Shown piece after piece: positions 41,001 to 47,802 of a stretch of DNA of 47,802 bases. Both the position numbers and the translations under genes were made by a program. Each line of letters opens with the position of its first letter. Within the stretch, counting starts at the first letter, position 1. This DNA is from Ignavibacteriota bacterium. GTDB taxonomy: Bacteria; Bacteroidota; Ignavibacteria; Kapaibacteriales; UBA2268. Under the pieces are notes generated by a model. It ran no database searches and had not been told where the DNA came from. It worked only from the letters and a program-made list of their open reading frames with translations. The DNA lies in contig JACRLY010000076.1 of assembly GCA_016219595.1 (NCBI GenBank), positions 1,233 to 49,034 on the forward strand, read 5' to 3'.

Positions 41001-42279
41001 TTGCATTACCGAGAAGGTCAACAGTAAAATTAGACCCGCTGAGTACATTAACACCGAGTTTTGCATTTTTTCCATCGCCGGCTAATTTAGGATTGAACCT
41101 GACAATAATCATCTGCGAATCACAAGCAGGCAGTGCTATCGAACCGGGTGGAAAAATAACTGAAAAGTCCTCGTAATTTGTTCCGAAAAGACTTGTTGAA
41201 ACCATTACCGCATTATTGAATGAATGATTTTTTACCCAAAGTGTATCATATTTTGCACCGGGTATGCAAACGTCTCCGTATACCATATTCAGTTTTGTAA
41301 TATCCTGCCTGTCGGGTCCAAGATAATAAACACCTTCACCGACTACCCAACCTTCAGCCGGAGTTATAAACCAAATATCATCGAGATTTCCCCTATCGAT
41401 GCCGCAGTTGCGTTTTATCCAGGTTTGCCCTGCATCGGAAGTAAAGTAAACTTCACGGTTATAACCGCATACCCATCCTGTATTTGGGTCAATAAGAAAG
41501 GCACCGAACATGGGAATACCCGTAGTGTAACTTTTCCAGTTGGTACCATCGTTTGTCGAAAATATCATTCCTCCTCCGTTCCCGTTGCCGGAACATGATG
41601 TCCCTCCGAAAGGAACAAGGAAAGAGGCTCCAATGTTCGTAATTTCTTCCTGCCAGATATTGGGTCCCGAAGTAGCATGCACCTGCCATGTCGAACCTCC
41701 ATCCGTTGTAATCCATATTTTGCCACTGCTTGTAGCAAAGCCAAGCCCACCCGGGTAAAGCATTACATCGGACATACCGGTATTTGGAACCGAATCAGTG
41801 TATAAGGTCCAGTTTGCTCCGCCGTTTGTTGTCCTCCAGAATTTTTGCATACCGTTGCAGCCTTCTCCTACGGTAACTCCATTGTTGTCATCGAGAAAAA
41901 AATTTCCCCATACCTGCAAAGCTCCGGGTGGTGTGATTTCAAACCAGGAAGCACCGCTGTTAACTGTCTTGAAAATTCCGTCCATTCCGGAAGTATAGCC
42001 TACAGTTAAAGAAGAGAAATGTATGCTTTCGAGCTGGTCTGCATTCTGTACAACAGAACCCGACCATGTTTTACCTCTGTCTGTTGTTCTGATTACCTGT
42101 CCTCTGAATCCGCATATCCAGCCGTAATTAGGATTTGAGGGAAGGAAATATACATCGAGCCAGTAGTTTGAACCATAGGGCAAAGGTATTGTACTCACCT
42201 TATTCCATGACTGAGATAATGATGTCAGCGGTAGAAAAGTTAAGAATAAGTATATATATAAAGTAAAAAACCTTTGCAT
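38047..42279 (-). CDS. Giant secreted protein: YCF48/BNR-like propeller plus choice-of-anchor-D-like repeats and T9SS C-terminal domain
   Basis: Repeated RTTDRGKTWSG, KTVNSGASWFEI, RTTNGGANWTLY, ITTDGGSTWQVH, FTSDAGQTWIKR; C-terminus LIPDEQNLNSEIWDLMGNRVRSE...LSDGAYILTFNSDKFYSARYKFIIYR. Confidence 0.8.
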   Translation of the reverse strand: MQRFFTLYIYLFLTFLPLTSLSQSWNKVSTIPLPYGSNYWLDVYFLPSNPNYGWICGFRGQVIRTTDRGKTWSGSVVQNADQLESIHFSSLTVGYTSGMDGIFKTVNSGASWFEITPPGALQVWGNFFLDDNNGVTVGEGCNGMQKFWRTTNGGANWTLYTDSVPNTGMSDVMLYPGGLGFATSSGKIWITTDGGSTWQVHATSGPNIWQEEITNIGASFLVPFGGTSCSGNGNGGGMIFSTNDGTNWKSYTTGIPMFGAFLIDPNTGWVCGYNREVYFTSDAGQTWIKRNCGIDRGNLDDIWFITPAEGWVVGEGVYYLGPDRQDITKLNMVYGDVCIPGAKYDTLWVKNHSFNNAVMVSTSLFGTNYEDFSVIFPPGSIALPACDSQMIIVRFNPKLAGDGKNAKLGVNVLSGSNFTVDLLGNAKEMTGVPEDTLVEMNPAFCGMKTVDSLKWVSASPDNNIISIQKTDGNYEIVSESPPPINIYTSGIYTNFSAMPSDTGWFTSRFKFTLSPCSKDTFITVRAYGISPIITADDRLNFNLNCKLTGLDTIPIFNTGNSELIISEYKFNGANSAFSYIGWTSGRIFPLTIKPLEGDSLIIKFTPPISGNHSAVMSLTNNDSTTARGRKNPYYLSFSGIVTSTDIIPKDTVFELGDICLGDSIVFNMPLKNRGDLTATLQNPVINNKNYKISIQGKTFPLQMKSNDSVMSKITFTPDSARQYHDTILITSLPCNEVLRIVVNANCIDSYITINPDSISGVIQTGLPLRKTVTVHAFGNIPMSISEIRLVPSQTDWSITVSPSLPYNINGGDSIEFKIDFTSTKDTLLVTNLVCTLESQCPMQEGIPVELLSHSIWLLTSADFVGFGYKRCIEEIVYDTLTITNGGSIDDTLTRLEIQPSNSPFSILNIPSIPHIISAGTSEDYIVAYNASGEGIFLGNLVVDSKNLKGLTINLPVSGEFRKVNSSPSVTSFDFDDVEPCQDTIVKTFYFKNTGTLSDSLIIGRKNNINGFDIFPQNSFVVTPGDSVLISVFLYPPAFNNTGNYIEQFKLTSSVCGNIYTVDVRVNIISPKLTIEPRSLEFDNIWIGDSMTKTINIKNETSYNRTIDSIAIVPASTQFTFKAQFPVTFVPDAELNIPVTFNSRQEGIEQKRFRVIEESYCIDTSYVDLSASVPKEIYYTTVKIGNYRVYQMDSLMIETELLDAVPRVKPDGLNFSIAFDKRLFYPLNVFVKSGNSKQQVNFTYLGDTIVVSLNKQYSEMLLQDTGKIFFIQGLILTSYPDSTGLVISKFNPVTSKIVNVTTIDGSIKVLGVCPAIGKLVLEFANNLNMALGEIVINSDRLKIEVLIPDEQNLNSEIWDLMGNRVRSEQIKISNTTRDFSLDLSGLSDGAYILTFNSDKFYSARYKFIIYR

Positions 42280-42774
42280 AAATATTCTAATTAATCAACA
42301 TTATTCAGACTGTGATATTCACGCCAGCCATTTAAAATTATCAAACTATTTTTTTTAGACGTATAATGTATAACTTTCTTATTTGAAAACAAAATAATAT
42401 TTGCTTATATTTTATAATTAAATGGATACATTTCTGAAAATCACTTTTTTAAAATAATTCCACTGGAAATAATAACTGTTTTTTGCTATAAGAATAATAC
42501 TAAAATGAAAATTGATATTAATTCTTTCGAAAGGGGATATTTATTTCGCAGTATTAAATGCAAATGGAAAAGTAAGTAAAAAGCCGTTTGTTGTGATGAG
42601 GTGATAAACCGGTTTTTTTGAAATTTCATAAATACAGCATTTATAATACTCTTATTTATTAATTTTACCAATAAATAATTACAAAATTCGTTTAGTTTCT
42701 AATTAAAGGGATTGAGGATAACTTTTTAATTATATAAATAAATGACTTTAAAGCCATAATCAAGGGGAGCTGGC

Positions 42775-45700
42775 ATGAAAAAGTTTTGTACCAAATTTTT
42801 TTCTCAAATAAATCATATAATACTCATTTTCATAATGTTAGCGGTGAGCTTGCCGTTATCACTTAATGCCGCATTGCTTCATGATATACCACAGACTCTG
42901 ACTCAGCCAAACGGTGCTGTAATACATTGCTTAGCAAGCGGTGACGAGTTTTACAATTGGCTTCATGACAGTAACGGTTACACAATCATACAGGACCCAA
43001 AGACAGGCTACTACGTCTATGCGGATAAATTAAACGGCGAACTTATTCCTACTTTTCATGTTGTCGGAACAGTTGAGCCGGAATCACTCGGAATCGAAAA
43101 ATGGCTGAAAATCGCACCCGAAAAAATTTATGAGAAAGCTGCACAATTTCACAAAGCAGGGCAATTACCCGTTAAAAAAAATAAATCCGAGACTGTGCAG
43201 GTCAGCGGCACAATTAATAATTTAGTCATTTTCATTAGATTCAGCGATGAATCCGAATTTACTGATGCGACGAGCACGTATAATAATATGTTCAATGCCA
43301 CCTCCTCTTCATCGATGAAAAGTTTTTTTACCGAGGCATCTTATAGCCAGGTTACAGTTAATTCTACTTTCTATCCTACTCCCGGAGCGACTGTGTTGTC
43401 ATTCCAGGACAGCCACGTCAGGAATTATTATAAGCCATACAATTCGGTAACAAATCCCATCGGATATTCAGGCGACGGCGAAAGAACTGACAGGGAGCAC
43501 ACTCTGTTGAAAAATGCAGTTAATGCTGTAAAATCGCAAATTCCTTCGGGATTGAATATTGATTCCGACGGGAATGGATTTGTTGATAATATATGTTTTA
43601 TTATTTATGGAGCGCCGGGAGGATGGTCAGACCTGCTTTGGCCTCATCAGTGGACTTTATTTTCGTACAATGTTCAGATAAACAGTAAAGTAGTCTGGAA
43701 ATACAATGTCCAGCTTCAAACTGTTGTTAATGCAAGTGTATTATCGCATGAAATGTTCCATACTTTCGGTGCGCCGGATTTATACCATTACGGGTATGAC
43801 GGCAAAACACCTGTCGGATACTGGGATTTGATGGAATACAACCTGAATCCCCCCCAGCATATGGGTACTTATATGAAATATAAATACGGGAACTGGATAA
43901 CTTCAATTCCCTTGATTTCCTCATCTGGCACTTATCAGCTCAATCCTATTACATCTTCATCCAATAATTGTTATAGGATAAATTCACCTTTTTCGACGGC
44001 TGAATATTTTATAGTAGAATACAGAAAAAAGACAGGCACTTTCGAAAGTTCCATCCCGGGTTCAGGATTACTTGTTTACAGGATTAAAACAGATTGCGGC
44101 AACGGTAATTCGGAAGGACCTCCCGATGAAGTCTATTTATACAGGTTGGACGGAACACCTTCGAATAACGGGAATATAAACCAGGCTCATTTTAGTTCCG
44201 ATGTGGGAAGAACGGTAATCAACGACCTGACAAATCCTTCAAGTTTTCTTTACAATGGTTCGGCTGGCGGATTAATCTTGTATGATGTTAGCACTGCAGG
44301 CACTACAATTTCATTTAAAATCGGATTTGGTGTTGCTCCACCCGAATTGAAATCGCCTGTAAACGGTGCTGACGGGTTGAACATAAATCCACTTTTGACC
44401 TGGTATAAATCGACAGATGCAGTAACTTATGATTTACAGGTTTCTACAATGTCAGACATGACATCACCATTAATAAATCTTACCGGGCTGACTGATACTA
44501 CCTACCAGGTTGTTACACCGCTATCGAACGGAATCAGGTATTATTGGCGGGTCAAGACACATACATCCATAGATACAAGCGAGTGGTCATCTATCTGGAA
44601 TTTCAGAACAATCGTTGGCAGCCCCACACTTGTTACACCTGTTAATCATGCTCACTCATTAGATACAAACTTAACCTTCAGCTGGTTAGCGCCTTTCGGG
44701 GCAGATTCATACAGGTTACAGATTTCGACCGATTCGAATTTTAGTAACATTACCAGGGACATAACCTCCATAATCGGAACTACCCAGGAAGTTACTGGAT
44801 TAAATAAAAACATGAAATATTACTGGCATGTAATCGCTTATAACGGTGGCGGTTCCGGCAACTGGTCTTCAACCTGGGATTTAAGTACCATCATAGGACC
44901 TCCGAATCTTTTGTCGCCATCAAATCATGCCCATAATTTACCAGACAGCGGATATGTTATATGGTATAAAAATCCTTTGGCGGTTTCCTATAGAGTTCAA
45001 ATTTCAAGATTCCCGGATTTTTCAGTAAATATTTTTGACCAATCAAATTTAACAGATACAACTTTCATATATCATGGATTTGAAAACGGAGCATTATATT
45101 TTTGGAGAATTAACTGTGCAAGCGATTTTGATGTAAGTGCATGGACATCGCCCTGGGAATTTACAATTATCCTGGGTTCTCCGATTCTTTTGGAACCTGA
45201 AAATCATAGTTCCGGACTGACCGATACTGTTACATTCCATTGGTTGACAGTAAACCAGGCTACGACATATAACCTGGAAGTTTCGAGTGATTTCTCTTTC
45301 CTCAGCGGAATAATTGAACAGTCAAATATTAACGGGACAAGTGCAATTGTTTCAGGGCTGAATTATAATACTAAATATTTTTGGAGGATTGCAGGTCAGA
45401 ATGAAGGAGGGGCAGGGAAATGGTCATTAGTAAACGATTTTGTTACTCAACTTTCACCACCTACCCTTATTAATCCAAATAATTTTGCAACAGTAAATCC
45501 TGATAGTGGTTTATTAAGCTGGGAAACAGTTCCCGGAGCCACATCATATAAATTATTAATAAGCGATACACAGGAATTTTCAACTGCTGTAGTTAATGAT
45601 TCATTGCTAACATTAACATCCTACAAATACAGTGGACTTGAAAAAAATCAAACTTATTACTGGAAAGTCAGTGGCAAATCATCCATAAACAGCGGTAAAT

Positions 45701-46854
45701 GGTCAGAGACAAGAAATTTCTCGACATCATTCGATGCACCCAATTTAGTATACCCGGAAAATAACGAAAGCAGTATTCCACTTAATCTTGTATTCCGTTG
45801 GGACCTTTTACCATTTACAGATTTTTATCAAATCAGGGTTTCAACATTAGATAATTTCAGCACAACGGTAATAAATGATTCGAATGTTAACACTAATTCC
45901 TATTCCTTTAACAACCTGGTTATTAATACAAGATATTATTGGCAGGTGAGAGCAAAGAAAGGAACAACATGGGGGAGCTGGTCTACGATGTGGAGTTTTT
46001 CCACTTCTCTATCATCTCCACGCTTATCTGCACCGCCTGACGGGAATTTATTTGTCAGGATAAGTGACACTCTTAGATGGAAACCGGTGAATGGTGCTGC
46101 AAATTATGGAATTCATATTTCCGAGTCACTGGAATTTACACCTGTTATCATAAATGATTTCAGCTTAACCGACACATTATATAACTATAAAAATTTGGTG
46201 AATAATACTAAATATTATTGGAGAGTAGCAGCAAAAAATTCAAACGGAACAGGTGAATGGTCTGAAGTGTGGAATTTTACTACAAGAATTGCAACACCGA
46301 TACATTTGACCCCGGCAAAAGATGCAATAAAAATTATGTCGAGCGGAAATCTAACATGGACATCGGTTGAAGGTGCTGATAAATACAATATACAATTATC
46401 AGAAAGAAATGATTTTTCAAATTTTGTAATTAATGGTGAGAATATAATAAATAATTCCATTTATTACGGAAATCTTAAATATGAAACAGAGCATTTCTGG
46501 CGTATCAATGCTTCTAATTCAGCAGGAACTACCGATTGGTCTGACTCCTGGAAATTTACTACTGATAAATTCGATTATGTTGAAGAGCCTTTAATAATAA
46601 ATAATTTTATATCTTATCCAAATCCTATAGTTGATAATTCAATATTAGAAATAAATTCAGAACAAGAGTCAGTAATTGAAATTAATTTAGTAAATATACT
46701 TGGACTCAAAGTTAAAAATATTTACTCGGGGATTGTTACAAAAGGGATTAAAAAATTAGAATGTGATTTTACAAGTATTTCATCAGGTATATATTATATC
46801 GAAATTAATGACGGTATTCATTTACAAAGACAGGCTATTATTATTGAAAGGTAA
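42775..46854 (+). CDS. M6-family-like secreted metalloprotease with 8 Fn3-like repeats and T9SS C-terminal domain
   Basis: Signal peptide; LSHEMFHTFGAPDLYHYGYDG (HExxHxxGxPD); repeats ...YYWRV...GEWSEVWNFTT; C-terminus SYPNPIVDNSILEINSEQESVIEINLVNILGLKVKNIYSG...GIYYIEINDGIHLQRQAIIIER. Confidence 0.85.
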   Translation: MKKFCTKFFSQINHIILIFIMLAVSLPLSLNAALLHDIPQTLTQPNGAVIHCLASGDEFYNWLHDSNGYTIIQDPKTGYYVYADKLNGELIPTFHVVGTVEPESLGIEKWLKIAPEKIYEKAAQFHKAGQLPVKKNKSETVQVSGTINNLVIFIRFSDESEFTDATSTYNNMFNATSSSSMKSFFTEASYSQVTVNSTFYPTPGATVLSFQDSHVRNYYKPYNSVTNPIGYSGDGERTDREHTLLKNAVNAVKSQIPSGLNIDSDGNGFVDNICFIIYGAPGGWSDLLWPHQWTLFSYNVQINSKVVWKYNVQLQTVVNASVLSHEMFHTFGAPDLYHYGYDGKTPVGYWDLMEYNLNPPQHMGTYMKYKYGNWITSIPLISSSGTYQLNPITSSSNNCYRINSPFSTAEYFIVEYRKKTGTFESSIPGSGLLVYRIKTDCGNGNSEGPPDEVYLYRLDGTPSNNGNINQAHFSSDVGRTVINDLTNPSSFLYNGSAGGLILYDVSTAGTTISFKIGFGVAPPELKSPVNGADGLNINPLLTWYKSTDAVTYDLQVSTMSDMTSPLINLTGLTDTTYQVVTPLSNGIRYYWRVKTHTSIDTSEWSSIWNFRTIVGSPTLVTPVNHAHSLDTNLTFSWLAPFGADSYRLQISTDSNFSNITRDITSIIGTTQEVTGLNKNMKYYWHVIAYNGGGSGNWSSTWDLSTIIGPPNLLSPSNHAHNLPDSGYVIWYKNPLAVSYRVQISRFPDFSVNIFDQSNLTDTTFIYHGFENGALYFWRINCASDFDVSAWTSPWEFTIILGSPILLEPENHSSGLTDTVTFHWLTVNQATTYNLEVSSDFSFLSGIIEQSNINGTSAIVSGLNYNTKYFWRIAGQNEGGAGKWSLVNDFVTQLSPPTLINPNNFATVNPDSGLLSWETVPGATSYKLLISDTQEFSTAVVNDSLLTLTSYKYSGLEKNQTYYWKVSGKSSINSGKWSETRNFSTSFDAPNLVYPENNESSIPLNLVFRWDLLPFTDFYQIRVSTLDNFSTTVINDSNVNTNSYSFNNLVINTRYYWQVRAKKGTTWGSWSTMWSFSTSLSSPRLSAPPDGNLFVRISDTLRWKPVNGAANYGIHISESLEFTPVIINDFSLTDTLYNYKNLVNNTKYYWRVAAKNSNGTGEWSEVWNFTTRIATPIHLTPAKDAIKIMSSGNLTWTSVEGADKYNIQLSERNDFSNFVINGENIINNSIYYGNLKYETEHFWRINASNSAGTTDWSDSWKFTTDKFDYVEEPLIINNFISYPNPIVDNSILEINSEQESVIEINLVNILGLKVKNIYSGIVTKGIKKLECDFTSISSGIYYIEINDGIHLQRQAIIIER

Positions 46855-46908
46855 AAATTGCTATAAATAAAATTTGGAATACATAGAAATTTGAAATCAT
46901 GTAAAAAA

Positions 46909-46941
46909 AAAAGCGGATTGAGTAAAATTCAATCCGCTTTT
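46909..46941. terminator. Bidirectional intrinsic terminator between convergent genes
   Basis: AAAAGCGGATTGA-gtaaaat-TCAATCCGCTTTT, 13-bp stem. Confidence 0.85.
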
Positions 46942-46958
46942 ATTATTCTAACTTGACA

Positions 46959-47802
46959 CTATCTAACTATTGTAAATACCTGGTATGCAAAATCCGTTCC
47001 GTTATATACCTTTAACAGGTAAGAACCTGAAACGAGTTTCGATACCGGTACAGCAATCTGATAAATACCCTCAATGAAGAATTTTTTATTGCAATAGCCT
47101 GTTATGACTCTGCCCTGCATATCAATTACTTCAATCGTAAATACTGAAGGTGTACTAATATCGAGGTCAAATTTAACATCGAGATATGCCGGGTTTGGTG
47201 ATACTGCAGAAATCCGGAATCCATCTGCAATGTAAGAATCCTGAACATCAAGTACAGTATCAGCATATGGGTTGTTGCTTGATGTATTCGTATTATAATT
47301 TGTTAATACATCAATACCATTATATCCGAATACCCTTGCATAATAAACAATTCCTTCAATAAGGTTCGATACTTGCAAAGAGTTTCCTGCAGCACTGTAA
47401 ATTGCGAAAGCACTGCCAACAGGGTCTCCTGTTCCGAACGATGAATTTGCAGTGTAACCCTTTCCGTCTAATGGTAAATCAGAATCAGAAATTGCCTCCC
47501 CTGATTTCATAAGAAGTAAATGAGATGCTCCATCACCATTGGTCCAACTAACAATCCACTTGGACAATGCTGTAATTTGGTCCTTCCCTGTAACTGCAGA
47601 AACGCTGTCGTATTTAATGTCAGCATCCTGCACCAATGGTTCCATTGCAAGGAAGTTTGTCGTTATCATGCAATCTGCCATTCCTGCTGCACTCGTTACC
47701 AATTGTACATTGGCTTCGCCGCTGTTGTTTGTATATACGATTCCTGTTATCGTTACCTTATTATCATTCGTTGGTATTGTGCCCTGCATGGTTCCAGATA
47801 AT
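46959..47802 (-). CDS. Secreted protein with T9SS C-terminal sorting domain, N-terminus beyond window
   Basis: C-terminus ISAVSPNPAYLDVKFDLDISTPSVFTIEVIDMQGRVITGYCNKKFFIEGIYQIAVPVSKLVSGSYLLKVYNGTDFAYQVFTIVR; the internal ATG at 47789 is unlikely to be the real start. Confidence 0.75.
   Translation of the reverse strand, partial: LSGTMQGTIPTNDNKVTITGIVYTNNSGEANVQLVTSAAGMADCMITTNFLAMEPLVQDADIKYDSVSAVTGKDQITALSKWIVSWTNGDGASHLLLMKSGEAISDSDLPLDGKGYTANSSFGTGDPVGSAFAIYSAAGNSLQVSNLIEGIVYYARVFGYNGIDVLTNYNTNTSSNNPYADTVLDVQDSYIADGFRISAVSPNPAYLDVKFDLDISTPSVFTIEVIDMQGRVITGYCNKKFFIEGIYQIAVPVSKLVSGSYLLKVYNGTDFAYQVFTIVR

Noticed and set aside
42573-42619. Possible terminator AAAAAGCCGTTTG...AAACCGGTTTTTTT
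   Set aside because: The two arms do not pair cleanly (GCCG versus CCGG); inverted repeat too weak to report.

Overview
The window looks like an AT-rich chromosomal segment from a Bacteroidota/Chlorobi-type bacterium (Ignavibacteria or Kapabacteria-like). The main basis is at least five proteins with type IX secretion (T9SS) C-terminal sorting domains. Housekeeping loci recognised: leuC-leuD-pyrE, a NifU-type Fe-S scaffold, recJ, dus, an AAG-type DNA glycosylase, a NUDIX hydrolase, parA-parB and an acyl-CoA carboxylase carboxyltransferase. Large envelope or secreted proteins: an Omp28-like protein, two dual-OmpA-domain paralogues, VWA proteins, a YCF48-like/choice-of-anchor-D giant, and an M6 protease with 8 Fn3-like repeats. 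The most interesting accessory region is about 34.0-37.0 kb. It holds a very AT-rich two-gene unit (DUF4393/Abi-alpha-like protein with TPR-like tail, plus a helical partner) as a candidate uncharacterised defence module, followed by repeat-rich DNA and a stand-alone dsRNA-binding-domain protein. Other points worth a second look: a recJ / Dna2-like nuclease-helicase pair with overlapping ORFs, a 5'-truncated tandem duplicate of a VWA T9SS cargo with a duplicated terminator, a one-base frameshift in an A-tract of a WG-repeat gene, a cluster of four hairpins next to an un-tracked small ORF, and a heme/Rieske/YceI redox cluster. All functional calls come from reading the sequence by eye; no database search was run.
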